Notes: generated by a model from the sequence alone, not told the origin. A stretch of 64,000 nt of DNA from Mesorhizobium sp. PAMC28654 (GCF_020616515.1 NZ_CP085135.1:5937001-6001000), one strand, 5' to 3'; positions 9,432 through 18,151 are shown, numbered from the stretch's first letter. A program made the numbers and translations.

Positions 9432-9713
9432 GCGTGTCTTGAAGGCGGGACGCGGGGCCGAGGCACGACAACCGTCGCGCCGGCGGAACAGGAGCCTGCC
9501 TCAGGATTTGAATCTGGATAGGCTTTTATCCCATTGACCAGATTGGTCTTTTCAACCCAGGGATCATCGGGCGAACCTGCCCTTGCCCTTGGCGGCTGAC
9601 ATCGGCGGACCGATCACCAACCCGTGATCGGCCAAATCGCCAACGCCGGGAATAAACCACCGCTTCCGCCTGTCTCCTCATCAGACGCCACTTGCGGCGT
9701 CGAGGAGATCGAG

Positions 9714-10664
9714 ATGACCAACCATGACGACGACAGCGAGCGCGGGGGCATCAGCCGCCGCCATGCGCTGGAATGCATGATCTGGGCCGGCACCGGCGTG
9801 CTGTGGACGATGTCGGGCGGGGTGCCCGTATCGCTGAACCTGCTTGGCGCGGCGCAGGCGGCCGAGGCCATGACGACCGGGTTCACCTTCCTGCAGATTT
9901 CCGACAGCCATATCGGCTTCGACAAGGCGGCCAACCCGCATGCCATCGACACGCTGAAGGAGGCGATGGGCAAGATCCAGGCGCTGCCGCAAAAGCCCGC
10001 CTTCATGATCCACACCGGCGACATCACGCATCTGTCCAAGGCGGCGCAGTTCGACAATGCGGCTGAGATCATCGGCGGCGCTGGCTTTGACGTGCACTAT
10101 GTGCCGGGCGAGCACGATGTCATCGACGACGACAATGGCAAGGCCTATCTCGACCGCTACGGCAAGGGCACCAAGGGCGCCGGCTGGTATTCGTTCGAGC
10201 AGAACGGCGTGCATTTCGTAGGGCTCGTCAATGTCGTCAACCTCAAGGCCGGCGGGCTCGGCAATCTCGGGCCCGAGCAACTGGCGTGGCTGGCGGATGA
10301 CCTCAAGGCCGTCAGTGCATCGACGCCGATCGTCGTCTTCGCCCACATTCCGCTATGGGCCATCTATCCCGAATGGGGCTGGGGCACCGACGATGCCGCG
10401 CAGGCGCTCAGCCTGCTCAAGGGCTTCGGCTCGGTCACCGTGCTCAACGGCCATATCCACCAGATCATGCAGAAGGTGGAGGGCAACGTCACCTTCCACA
10501 CGGCGCGCTCCACTGCCTTTCCGCAGCCGGCACCCGGCACGGCGGCGTCGCCCGGACCGATGACGGTTCCGGCCGGCCAGCTGCGCGGCCTGCTCGGCAC
10601 CTCCAGCGTCGCCGTGAAGCAGGGCGGGCAGGAACTCGCCATCATCGACTCGACATTGGCGTGA
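9714..10664 (+). CDS. Tat-exported metallophosphoesterase
   Basis: This 316-residue protein has a twin-arginine signal (GGISRRHALECMIWAG) and a calcineurin-like phosphoesterase domain. The metal-binding motifs appear in order: ISDSHIGFD, HTGDITH, GEHD (in place of the usual GNHD), FAHIPLW and NGHIHQ. It would act in the periplasm on a phosphate ester. The start at 9714 is set by GAGGAG upstream, and the longer frame start at 9624 is not needed. It heads a four-gene rightward run with cupredoxin, ECF sigma and anti-sigma genes, so it may be a redox- or envelope-stress-controlled enzyme. Only a 12-base gap separates it from the cupredoxin gene. Confidence 0.88.
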   Translation: MTNHDDDSERGGISRRHALECMIWAGTGVLWTMSGGVPVSLNLLGAAQAAEAMTTGFTFLQISDSHIGFDKAANPHAIDTLKEAMGKIQALPQKPAFMIHTGDITHLSKAAQFDNAAEIIGGAGFDVHYVPGEHDVIDDDNGKAYLDRYGKGTKGAGWYSFEQNGVHFVGLVNVVNLKAGGLGNLGPEQLAWLADDLKAVSASTPIVVFAHIPLWAIYPEWGWGTDDAAQALSLLKGFGSVTVLNGHIHQIMQKVEGNVTFHTARSTAFPQPAPGTAASPGPMTVPAGQLRGLLGTSSVAVKQGGQELAIIDSTLA

Positions 10665-10676
10665 GAGGACAACAGC

Positions 10677-11015
10677 ATGATCCGCTTTCCGACCCGGCCT
10701 CTTGTTGGTCCTCTCGCAGCGCTCGGCCTCGCCATGGTGGCGCCGGCGCCGTTGCAGGCGGCCGACGCGCAGGTGGTGAAGATCGACAATTTCACCTTCA
10801 CGCCGGCGGCGCTGACGGTGAAGCCCGGCACCACCGTGACCTTCGAGAATGACGACGACATCCCGCATCTGGTCGTCGCCAATGATGGTGCGTTCCGTTC
10901 CAAGGCGCTTGACACAGGTGACACATATGCCTTCACCTTCACCAAAGCAGGCGACTTCGCCTATTATTGCGGGCTTCACCCGCACATGCAGGGCAAGATC
11001 ACCGTCGCCCCTTGA
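10677..11015 (+). CDS. Periplasmic cupredoxin (amicyanin/plastocyanin-like)
   Basis: This 112-residue blue-copper protein has a signal peptide cut at about residue 29. The copper ligands are visible: H64 (IPHLV), then C98, H101 and M104 in the loop YYCGLHPHMQG, with the spacing C-x2-H-x2-M found in amicyanin. It probably transfers electrons in the periplasm. It lies between a Tat phosphoesterase and an ECF sigma/anti-sigma pair, an arrangement I recall as recurrent in rhizobia. The physiological partner is not evident. Confidence 0.9.
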   Translation: MIRFPTRPLVGPLAALGLAMVAPAPLQAADAQVVKIDNFTFTPAALTVKPGTTVTFENDDDIPHLVVANDGAFRSKALDTGDTYAFTFTKAGDFAYYCGLHPHMQGKITVAP

Positions 11016-11040
11016 AGGCGCGCGGCAAATCCTGCCCGGA

Positions 11041-11601
11041 GTGCCCGGCGATGCAACGGTGTTGAGCGAGAAGGCCGCGACTGAGCGCTTCGGCGAGGTG
11101 GTGCTGCCCCATCTCGGCGACGCGCTGTCGCTCGCCCGCTGGCTGACGGGCAACATGACTGATGCCGAGGATGTGGTGCAGGAGGCCTGCCTCAAGGCGC
11201 ATGCCGGCATCGCCAGCTATGCCGGCGGCAATGCCCGCGCCTGGCTGCTGGCCATCGTGCGCAACGCGGCCTATTCGTGGCTGGCGCGCAACCGGCCGCG
11301 TGCCGTGATGGCGGTCGGCGACCTCGCCGATCTCGACGACATGGCGGCGGGGCAGGGCGTCAGCATGCCGGACACGGACAGTCCGGAGGCGAGCCTGATC
11401 GCCAAGGCGGACACGGCGACGCTGGAAGCGGCGATCGCCGGACTGCCGGAGCCCTTTCGCGAGACGCTGGTGCTGCGCGACATCAACGGCCTCAGCTATC
11501 GCGAGATTTCGGCCATGCTCGCCATGCCCATCGGCACGGTGATGTCGCGGCTGGCGCGGGCCCGTGGCCTGCTGATGATAGAACGTGGGAGAGCGCCATG
11601 A
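11041..11601 (+). CDS. ECF RNA polymerase sigma factor
   Basis: The protein is about 186 residues. Region 2 (RWLTGNMTDAEDVVQEACLKAH) and region 4 (a helix-turn-helix around LSYREISAMLAMPIGTVMSRLARAR) are clear, and the connecting loop is Asp/Pro-rich as usual. The start is uncertain: no ATG is in frame close to the domain, and GTG at 11041 or GTG at 11059 are the candidates. The frame also runs back through the cupredoxin gene as a shadow. Its stop overlaps the ATG of the anti-sigma gene by four bases. It probably controls this operon. Confidence 0.88.
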   Translation: MPGDATVLSEKAATERFGEVVLPHLGDALSLARWLTGNMTDAEDVVQEACLKAHAGIASYAGGNARAWLLAIVRNAAYSWLARNRPRAVMAVGDLADLDDMAAGQGVSMPDTDSPEASLIAKADTATLEAAIAGLPEPFRETLVLRDINGLSYREISAMLAMPIGTVMSRLARARGLLMIERGRAP

Positions 11602-12506
11602 GCGCCCGTGACGATGGACTGCCCGAAGATGCCGAAGGCATGAACCTCATGATCCATGCACTGGTCGATGGCGAACTCGACGCGGCTGCGGCCCTGGCCG
11701 TGGAACGGCGCATTGCCGCCGACCCGGCGCTTGGCGCAGAGCATGCCCGCATCGTAGCCCTGCAGGGGGCGGTCGCGCGGCTGCCGCGCGCTGAGGTCAG
11801 CGACGACTTCATGGCGCGAATGGCCGCGATCGGCTCAATGGGTAGCGCACAGGCCACCCCGGCGCCGGCGCAGGCTGCGCCCGTCCAGGCGGAAGATGTG
11901 CAAGGCATGCCCTCGGCGTTGTCCGGCCAGACGGCACGCAGGCAGAACGCCCAGATACGGCCATCGCAAGCGCGGCCGGCGTGGCGCCGCTTCGGTTCGT
12001 TCGAATGGCGCTCGCTGGCGGCCTCGATCGTGGTCACGGCGGTGCTGGCCAGCGGTGCGACGCAATGGGTGATGACCAGCAATGCACCCGACAGTTTCGC
12101 AGACGCGGTGGCCGGTGGCCATCGCCGCAGCCTGCTTGCCGCGAGCCCCTTCGACATCGCCTCGTCCGACCGGCACACGGTCAAGCCCTGGCTCGATGCG
12201 CGGATCGGCGTGTCGCCGCCGGCGCCGGACCTTGCTGCCGATGGTTACGCGCTTGTCGGCGGCCGGGTCGAGGTGATCGCCGACCGGCCGGTGCCGGCGC
12301 TGGTCTACCGCCACCGCGAACACCTGATCACCCTGGTCGCGTCCCCACAGGACAAGGGCAGCGCCACCGCGCCCACGGACCTGTCGGCCGGCGGCTTCTC
12401 GATGGTGCGCTGGAGCGACGGCGCCTTCTCCTACTGGGCGATCTCCGACATGGAACGCCCCGAACTCGACGACTTCGCCGCGCGTTTCAGGGCGGCGGCG
12501 AAGTGA
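11598..12506 (+). CDS. Membrane anti-sigma factor
   Basis: This 302-residue protein has a cytoplasmic N-terminal part with an anti-sigma fold (LMIHALVDGELDAAAALAVERRIAADP, about residues 15-50). A Pro/Ala/Gln-rich linker, one transmembrane helix (LAASIVVTAVLASGATQWVM, about residues 138-160) and a periplasmic domain of about 140 residues follow. Overlap with the upstream sigma gene (ATGA) indicates translational coupling and a cognate pair. No zinc-binding H-x3-C-x2-C motif is visible, so it is probably not a redox-sensing ZAS protein. Confidence 0.88.
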   Translation: MSARDDGLPEDAEGMNLMIHALVDGELDAAAALAVERRIAADPALGAEHARIVALQGAVARLPRAEVSDDFMARMAAIGSMGSAQATPAPAQAAPVQAEDVQGMPSALSGQTARRQNAQIRPSQARPAWRRFGSFEWRSLAASIVVTAVLASGATQWVMTSNAPDSFADAVAGGHRRSLLAASPFDIASSDRHTVKPWLDARIGVSPPAPDLAADGYALVGGRVEVIADRPVPALVYRHREHLITLVASPQDKGSATAPTDLSAGGFSMVRWSDGAFSYWAISDMERPELDDFAARFRAAAK

Positions 12507-12524
12507 GGGGGCGAGGGGCGAGCT

Positions 12525-12582
12525 GGCTGTCAATCTTTATGTTGACGCGAGAAGCCCGCTGTAAACCCAAATGTTGACAGCC
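12525..12582. terminator. 9-bp inverted repeat between convergent genes
   Basis: GGCTGTCAA (12525-12533) and TTGACAGCC (12574-12582) are perfect inverted arms around a 40-base loop. They lie between the ends of the anti-sigma gene and the leftward gene at 12715. It could be a bidirectional terminator, but no T-run follows and the loop is long, so this is tentative. Confidence 0.3.
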
Positions 12583-12714
12583 GGCGCCTTCGTCGCGGGC
12601 AGACGCAAATCCGCTGGATCAGGGCACGCCTGCGCATAGCCAGTCCAGCCCTGCCAGATGGTCGCCCTTGCCACGGGCCGCCTGCCGCCGCGATCGCCGG
12701 GGGCCTCCCTGCCT

Positions 12715-13044
12715 TCAGTTGCCGTCGTCCTGGTCCTGCGGCAGCGCGTCCTGGCCGTTGTTGTTCTTGTCGTTGGAGACGGCGGGCGGCCTTGGGGCGT
12801 CGCCGCCATCCTGCGGCATCTCGTCGGGTTGCATCACCTCCGGGCCGTCGGGCGAGACTTCATCGGGCTGGGTGGACTCGCCGGGGCCGACATTCCGGCT
12901 GGGTATCGGATTGGTGAGGCGGTCCACCACCTTGATGGTGGATGTGTAGGACCGGGGCAGAGGCATGGCGGCGGCGTGCGCGGCTGGCGCCGCGACCAGG
13001 AAGGCCACCGAGGAACCGAACGCCAGATGCCTGAACTGCAACAT
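12715..13044 (-). CDS. Small secreted acidic, proline-rich protein
   Basis: This 109-residue protein starts at 13044 behind an AGAGGA ribosome site. It has a signal peptide (LAFGSSVAFLVAAPAAHA, cut near residue 23). The mature part is rich in Pro, Asp, Gln and Asn and ends in a low-complexity tail (NDKNNNGQDALPQDQDD), so it is probably disordered in the periplasm. No family is recognised. Confidence 0.65.
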   Translation of the reverse strand: MLQFRHLAFGSSVAFLVAAPAAHAAAMPLPRSYTSTIKVVDRLTNPIPSRNVGPGESTQPDEVSPDGPEVMQPDEMPQDGGDAPRPPAVSNDKNNNGQDALPQDQDDGN

Positions 13045-13274
13045 GTGAAATCCTCTGATCGTGTCGATGGTGATCCGCGGAATCCGGAAATGCCCTGGCA
13101 ACCATGGCTCCCAAGGTGGCCCGCTGCGATCGCGCATCCGGTGTTTCTGATTCGAATTTGCACAAAAATGCACGGATCGAGACGGAAAAGAGAAGCACCA
13201 TCGCGGCCGGGCCGGTACAAGGATTGTAAGCGCGCAAAACATATTGCGATGGATCGCGGCTGGAGGGGACGGGC

Positions 13275-13736
13275 ATGGGATGGTCGAAAGCGGGGCTCGT
13301 CGCCCTGTTGATGGTGTCGGCGAGTGCTGCCCAAGCCGATGGCAGCTACGGCTTCAAGATCGATCTGTCGCTGTCGGCCAAGGCGGCAAGCGAGCTTGCC
13401 CGGCTGCATGAGGGCATCGTCGTTGCCGCTTCCTATTATGGCGACCCGAAACCCGCCTTCGCCAAGAAAGCCAACGAAGTCGGGCAGATCGATCTCGGCA
13501 GGGAAGAGATCACCGTCGAAAGCACGGTTGCGTCCGTTGACGTCACCGGCAAGACGTTGGAGCGGGGCCACGTCAAATGGTTGGCCGACGGCAAGGTCAT
13601 GGTCAATGTGAACGTCTATTCGGCGCGCCGAAGCGGGCCCGACAACATACTGGACTGCGATTTCTTCGACGATGCGCTGACGCTTGCGCAACAGGCGCCG
13701 CTCACATTGCATTGCAAGCTCATAGGCGAGCCGTGA
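13275..13736 (+). CDS. Periplasmic hypothetical protein
   Basis: This 153-residue protein has a signal peptide ending about residue 21 (SASAAQA-DG). The mature domain is a mixed alpha/beta protein with two cysteines (ILDCDFFDD and LHCKLIGEP) likely to pair. The opening strand (YGFKIDLSLSAKAASELARLHEGIVVAASYYGDPKP) looks like a small periplasmic lipocalin- or Ig-like fold, but I do not recognise the family. The ribosome site is GGAGGGGACGGGC before the ATG. Confidence 0.7.
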   Translation: MGWSKAGLVALLMVSASAAQADGSYGFKIDLSLSAKAASELARLHEGIVVAASYYGDPKPAFAKKANEVGQIDLGREEITVESTVASVDVTGKTLERGHVKWLADGKVMVNVNVYSARRSGPDNILDCDFFDDALTLAQQAPLTLHCKLIGEP

Positions 13737-13915
13737 TATCAGCGCACCTTGCGGGCGCCTGTCCGGCTTGAATAGAGTGCCGGCCGCCGCCCGTGTCTTA
13801 CGCGCGTATCAAAACCACGGGAAACTGATCCGCACGGCGAACCGTCGGGAAACGAGAAGTCCACGATGTCCGGGAGGCGTGGGCTTTGGGAGGCAGGAAA
13901 AAGGAAAGGCACTAA

Positions 13916-14764
13916 ATGGTATCGTATGTTCAGGCAGTCATTCTCGGATTGCTGCAAGGTTTCTCGGAACTTTTCCCCATATCCAGCCTCGGCCACAGCG
14001 TGCTCATCCCGGCCTTGCTCGGCTGGAATCTCGACCAGTCGAGCGACGCCTTCCTGTCCTTCCTCGTCCTCACGCATCTGTCCACGGCACTGGTGCTGCT
14101 GGGCTTCTTCTGGCGCGACTGGGTGGCGATCGTCAGCGGCGTGCTGCGCTCGCTGGCCGAACGCCAGATCAAGAAGGAAGACACCTATGCGCGCATCGGC
14201 TGGCTGATCATCGTGTCAACCATACCGGCGGGCATTCTCGGCATCCTGTTCGAGCAGCGGCTGAAGGATTTGTTCTCCGCCGCCGACATCATCGCAGGCG
14301 CGCTCATCCTCAACGGCATCGCGCTATACGGCGTCGAATGGCTGCGTAGCCACGCCACCACCGAAGGCGCCTATGACGACCGCAAGCTGGCCGACATGTC
14401 GTGGGGCAAGAGCATCCTCATCGGCGTGGCGCAATGCCTGGCGCTGATCCCCGGCTTCTCGCGCACCGGCATGACCATCGCCGGCGGCCTGGTGACCGGG
14501 CTGTCGCACGACAATGCCGCGCGCTATTCCTTCCTGCTGGCCACGCCGATCATCTTCGCCGCCGCCGTGCTGAAAGTTCCGGACCTGTTCGCCGATGGCG
14601 CGGTCGGGTTGGGCCCAGCGGTCGTCGGCGCGGTCTGCTCGGGCGTCAGCGCCTATCTGTCAGTGCGCTTCCTGCTCAAATATTTCGAAACGCGCACGCT
14701 CACCCCCTTCGCGATCTACTGCGTCGTCGCCGGCTGCCTGGCGATGCTGGTGCTGAAGCTCTGA
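13916..14764 (+). CDS. uppP: Undecaprenyl-diphosphatase (UppP/BacA family)
   Basis: This 282-residue multi-pass inner-membrane phosphatase recycles the C55 lipid carrier by dephosphorylating undecaprenyl pyrophosphate for cell-wall synthesis; extra copies can raise bacitracin resistance. The first family motif is present in variant form (QGFSELFPISSLGH, E18 and H27), where typical enzymes have EFLPISSTGH. The second motif PGFSRTGMTIAGG (about residues 178-190) carries the essential Arg. About eight hydrophobic segments are visible. The variant first motif suggests a divergent second-copy type rather than the main housekeeping enzyme. Confidence 0.88.
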   Translation: MVSYVQAVILGLLQGFSELFPISSLGHSVLIPALLGWNLDQSSDAFLSFLVLTHLSTALVLLGFFWRDWVAIVSGVLRSLAERQIKKEDTYARIGWLIIVSTIPAGILGILFEQRLKDLFSAADIIAGALILNGIALYGVEWLRSHATTEGAYDDRKLADMSWGKSILIGVAQCLALIPGFSRTGMTIAGGLVTGLSHDNAARYSFLLATPIIFAAAVLKVPDLFADGAVGLGPAVVGAVCSGVSAYLSVRFLLKYFETRTLTPFAIYCVVAGCLAMLVLKL

Positions 14765-14829
14765 TCAGTCCGCGATCCAGAAGCGCTTTCCACCAATGCG
14801 CATGGAACCTTGCGGCGTGGTGGAAGTTC

Positions 14830-14919
14830 TAAAAACAGCCGCTTTCCCTCAAGGCGGCGAAGGCTGATATAGTCAGCTTTCGGACAAGGCCTCGCCGGCT
14901 CAGCCGGCGGGGCTTTTTT
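14830..14919 (+). ncRNA. Candidate small RNA with terminator
   Basis: Downstream of uppP three hairpins follow each other: CCGCTTTCCCTCAAGGCGG, GCTGA-tatag-TCAGC, and the strong terminator below. Such stacked hairpins without an open frame look like a short regulatory RNA, or the structured 3' end of the uppP transcript. No family is recognised. Confidence 0.3.
14889..14919 (+). terminator. Strong Rho-independent terminator
   Basis: The 12-bp stem GCCTCGCCGGCT / AGCCGGCGGGGC with a one-base loop is followed by six Ts. It ends the uppP transcript or the candidate small RNA. Confidence 0.8.
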
Positions 14920-15003
14920 CGAGCGCCTATCGCCCGTACCGCCGCCGGCCAGCCGGGAACAATCCAACCTGTGGCTCGTTGGCGCTCGAAGGAGATTGCC
15001 GTC

Positions 15004-15189
15004 ATGAGCCTGATGAAATTCAGCACTGCGAACACGCCAAAGCCCGAACCAGCGGACGAACCGCCGGCAGAGGCGCCGACCTGGGCGCCCGACGTGCGCG
15101 AGCCCGATCCGGACCTGCTTCCCGACGAGATGCCCGTGCCAAATCCCGACGAGAACAGGGAGCCGCCCAAAAACGCGGTGGCGCCATGA
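15004..15189 (+). CDS. Small proline/aspartate-rich protein
   Basis: This 61-residue protein starts at 15004 behind an AAGGAGA ribosome site. It is dominated by Pro, Glu and Asp (PEPADEPPAEAP; EPDPDLLPDEMPVPNPDEN) and is probably disordered. Its stop overlaps the ATG of the next gene by four bases, so the two are expressed together. Function unknown. Confidence 0.65.
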   Translation: MSLMKFSTANTPKPEPADEPPAEAPTWAPDVREPDPDLLPDEMPVPNPDENREPPKNAVAP

Positions 15190-15593
15190 GTGCCATTCGC
15201 ACCGGCGGCTGCCTTTGCGGCGCCGCGCGCTTTCGTCTGGACGGCCCTCCCTTGCGGGTTGGCGTCTGCCATTGCCAGGATTGCCGGCGCACCAGCGGCA
15301 GCGCCTTCAATTTCTTCGGCGTGTGGCCGCGCTCCGCCTATGAAGGCACAGGCGAACTCGGCACATTCGTCGGCAGGAGCTTTTGCGTGACATGCGGCTC
15401 GCGGGTCGCATCGCTGCGCAAGGAGGAGGCCGAGATCATGCTTGGCTGTCTGGACGAGGCACCCAGCGACCTTATCCCGGCCTATGAATTGTGGATCGGG
15501 CGGCGCGAGCCCTGGCTCCTCAATCTGCAATGGGCAGAGCAGTTCGAGCATGACCGTGAGTCGGCGCGGGACGCTGAGGCCGCTTCGCCATAG
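15186..15593 (+). CDS. GFA-family (CENP-V/glutathione-dependent formaldehyde-activating fold) protein
   Basis: This 135-residue zinc protein has the family's cysteine pattern: CLC near residue 10 (C9, C11), CHCQDC at residues 28-33, and a later C-x2-C (FCVTCGSR). Family members bind two zinc ions and some handle glutathione adducts of formaldehyde; most have no proven substrate. It is coupled to the short acidic protein upstream through an ATGA overlap. Confidence 0.88.
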   Translation: MSAIRTGGCLCGAARFRLDGPPLRVGVCHCQDCRRTSGSAFNFFGVWPRSAYEGTGELGTFVGRSFCVTCGSRVASLRKEEAEIMLGCLDEAPSDLIPAYELWIGRREPWLLNLQWAEQFEHDRESARDAEAASP

Positions 15594-15629
15594 GGCGTAC
15601 CAAGCTAGCAGTTCATCGTTTCAGGGAAA

Positions 15630-15704
15630 CGCCGAACCGCTCTATCTCTTTGTTCTGACGCAATTCCGGACGGAAAACCGTTTCACACTTTTCCTGGAAT
15701 TGCT
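15630..15704. repeat. Dispersed rhizobial intergenic repeat
   Basis: The stretch beginning GAACCGCTCTATCTCTTTG and ending TCCTGGAATTGCT contains an internal palindrome (CAATTCC...GGAATTG). I recall near-identical text many times in intergenic regions of Rhizobium and Mesorhizobium genomes. It lies between two convergent genes and may act as a transcription end or RNA-processing site. The identification is from memory. Confidence 0.55.
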
Positions 15705-15756
15705 CCCGCGCCCCTTATGGAGGCGCGGGCACGTGGCCGCATGATCGAGGTCTTGA

Positions 15757-15978
15757 TCAGCCCTGCTTGGGGCCGCTCTGGAACCAGGCGAACGCGAACA
15801 GCGCCAGCCCGACAATGGCCGAGCCCAGCCCATGCTTGAAATGGATCGCCGCCGATCCGGCTTCAAAGCCGGGCAGGAAACCCGGCAGCGAGCCCGCGGG
15901 AACCATCCAGTAGACGATGCCCAGAATGATGAAGAGGATGCCGAGGATGACGGCAAGCCCGGTAAGCGTTCGGTTCAT
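15757..15978 (-). CDS. Small two-helix membrane protein
   Basis: This 73-residue protein starts at 15978 after AGGGAAG. It has two transmembrane helices (TLTGLAVILGILFIILGIVYW and SAIVGLALFAFAWF) separated by a Gly/Pro-rich loop, and a short tail ending SGPKQG. Such proteins are frequent in rhizobia and no function is known. Confidence 0.7.
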   Translation of the reverse strand: MNRTLTGLAVILGILFIILGIVYWMVPAGSLPGFLPGFEAGSAAIHFKHGLGSAIVGLALFAFAWFQSGPKQG

Positions 15979-16209
15979 ATTTGCAACTTCCCTGATATCT
16001 GTCGATCCGGCCACCGCCGCGGCGCCAAATCAGTTCAGTCTAACGCGGCCGGCAAGAGCCTGTCTTGGGGTTTTTCGGCTGGCGGCCATACGATTTTGTA
16101 AGCTCGGGAGGTCGCAATCCCAACGTGCAGGCAGCCGTCCACGGCCGCGGTCGTGCCGGCCAGAACTTGAGGGCTTCAGTCCAAGCCGGTGTAGTCGTTG
16201 GAGGCCGGT

Positions 16210-16467
16210 CTAGTTGTTGGGGATGGAAACAACGGCCGAAACCGTACGGCCGGCGCCGGAACTGTTGTCCAGGCAATGCTGCGGTATGTTCGGCCATGTC
16301 GCCTTGCTGCAATCGTCGGCGGAGGTCTTGCGGACCGACGGCTTTTCGACCGCCGCCGTTTGCGCGGCGACGGCCGGCCCCGGCGTCAGTTCAAAGGCCG
16401 CCGCCATAAGCAGGGCAAGCGCACCAGCGGCCTGGGCGACGATCACGAGGGTCAATGTCTTTTTCAT
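16210..16467 (-). CDS. Small secreted protein with a Cys pair
   Basis: This 85-residue protein starts at 16467. It has a hydrophobic N-terminal signal or anchor (TLTLVIVAQAAGALALLMAAA). A periplasmic part carries the motif DDCSKATWPNIPQHCLDN, in which two cysteines flank a Trp-Pro core. I recall this C...WP.IP..CL arrangement in many short rhizobial exported proteins. Function unknown. Confidence 0.7.
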   Translation of the reverse strand: MKKTLTLVIVAQAAGALALLMAAAFELTPGPAVAAQTAAVEKPSVRKTSADDCSKATWPNIPQHCLDNSSGAGRTVSAVVSIPNN

Positions 16468-16685
16468 CACCGGCAGAACGGGGGCCGATGGCAAATGGTT
16501 CCGGCCGATCAGGGTGTGTGCTGATCTTTGTCATGTGTCGCGCTTGGCGCGTTGCGAGGGAGGCACGGTGCTCAGGATGCCCAGACGGCCTCAACATCCG
16601 GAGTGCTCTTGGGGAACCCGCCGTGAAGGCGAACGTTCACCCTCGGCTAGCGCGCGTTCGACGCGGCGAAACATGGAGATCTCCA

Positions 16686-16928
16686 GTGGCGAAAGACATC
16701 AACCCCAAGACGGGCGAAGCGCTCCACCCTGAAAAGGTCGAGGGCATCGCGTTCCAGATCAACGAAAACTCAGTGAACGACAAAGGACCCAGGAAGGTGT
16801 TGCCGGCCGAGCCGCCCCAGCAGCAATCCGGGACCAGATCGGAAAAGGTCGAGGGCAAGGCTTTCCAGGTGAACGAGAAAAGCGTCGACAACCCCAAGCC
16901 CGCCGATACGCCGCCCCGACGCGAATGA
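16686..16928 (+). CDS. Small protein with two internal repeats
   Basis: I take the GTG at 16686, behind GGAGATCTCCA, giving 80 residues. The repeated unit EKVEGIAFQINENSVND / EKVEGKAFQVNEKSVDN occurs twice, separated by a Pro/Gln linker. The protein is hydrophilic with no signal peptide. The frame is open further upstream but that part looks non-coding. Function unknown. Confidence 0.55.
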   Translation: MAKDINPKTGEALHPEKVEGIAFQINENSVNDKGPRKVLPAEPPQQQSGTRSEKVEGKAFQVNEKSVDNPKPADTPPRRE

Positions 16929-16956
16929 TGCCGGGGCGCTTTAATCCCGCCCTGGT

Positions 16957-18087
16957 TTATGCAGTCGCGGCGATGGCTTCGAGCATGTCGACCGTCTCAT
17001 ACTCGCGATAGGACGTCTCGTCGTTGGTCAGCCCGTAGCGCCGGTTGGCGGACAGCTTGACGATGACCACGCCCTTGGTGGGGTTGACGTAGATGAACTG
17101 GTTGTAGACGCCGATCGCGGCGAACGCGCCGTCGCCGCCCGCCAGCACCCACCATTGATAGCCATAGCCGAACAGCGAGTCCGACAGGCCGGTTTCGCCT
17201 GGCATGAGATGCGGCGCGTCGGGCGTGACCGACGCCTTGACCCATTGCGCCGGCACGATTTGCCGGCCGTGCCATTGGCCCTGGTTGCGGAAAAGCTCGC
17301 CGATCTTGGCATAGTCGAGCGCCGTGGCGTTGAGGCCGGCATAGGCCATCTCCATGCCGTGGTCGTCGAGCAGCCAGAACCCTTCCGTCTCCATGCCGAG
17401 CGGATGCCAGAGCTTTTCTTGCACATAGTCGTGGATGGGGCGCCCGGTAACCCGGGTCAGCAGCATGCCAAGCACTTGCGTGTCCATGCTGTTGTAGAGG
17501 TTGAATGTGCCGGGCACGCGGGCTCTCGTCAGCGTCGCTGGAAATGCGTTGAACGAGCCGCCACTGGCGGTGATCGCGGCGAAGCGGTTGATGTCGGAGC
17601 TCGGATCGCTGTAGTCCTCGTTCCATCCCGCGCCCGACGACATCTGCAGCACATTCTTGATGCTGACACCGTAGGCCGATCCGGCGAGTTCGGGCAGGAT
17701 GGATGAAACCGGCGTCTCGAGCGACGGGATCAGGCCTTCGCCCCAGGCGATGCCGAGCGCGGCGGAGATGACGCTCTTGGCAACGGACATCGATTTCCAG
17801 CGCTGGTGTGGCCCGCCCCAGTCCGCATAGCGTTCGAAGACGATCGATCCGTCCCTGACCACCAGCAATGCCATGGTCTCCGTCTCGTCGAGCAGCGCTT
17901 CGACGGAGCGGTCGACGCCTTCATGCGTGTAGGTGGGCGGCAGGACGATCGCCGGCCCGCACGGAAAGACAAAGGGCGTCGATGATGCCGACATGGGCGC
18001 GATCGGGAAGACCGTGTCCAAGGTCTGGAAGTTCCGACGCTGGTCGGCGCCGGTAAACAGGCTCGATATGTAGGTTTTGCGGTCCAT
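16957..18087 (-). CDS. Beta-lactamase-fold serine hydrolase
   Basis: This 376-residue protein has the class C/esterase-type serine hydrolase fold. The catalytic SxxK is S101-V-A-K104 in KSMSVAKS, and the second motif is Y198-N-S in FNLYNSMD. Later, GYGYQWWV and a Lys-poor third motif region follow. No signal peptide is obvious, so it may be cytoplasmic and act as an esterase or amidase rather than on beta-lactams. The substrate is unknown. It is a single-gene transcription unit on the minus strand. Confidence 0.85.
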   Translation of the reverse strand: MDRKTYISSLFTGADQRRNFQTLDTVFPIAPMSASSTPFVFPCGPAIVLPPTYTHEGVDRSVEALLDETETMALLVVRDGSIVFERYADWGGPHQRWKSMSVAKSVISAALGIAWGEGLIPSLETPVSSILPELAGSAYGVSIKNVLQMSSGAGWNEDYSDPSSDINRFAAITASGGSFNAFPATLTRARVPGTFNLYNSMDTQVLGMLLTRVTGRPIHDYVQEKLWHPLGMETEGFWLLDDHGMEMAYAGLNATALDYAKIGELFRNQGQWHGRQIVPAQWVKASVTPDAPHLMPGETGLSDSLFGYGYQWWVLAGGDGAFAAIGVYNQFIYVNPTKGVVIVKLSANRRYGLTNDETSYREYETVDMLEAIAATA

Positions 18088-18151
18088 GGGGCCTGCCTAT
18101 AGCGGCGGGCCGCCAGATCAGGAAGACCGGGCTGTCACGCCGGCGGGAGCC

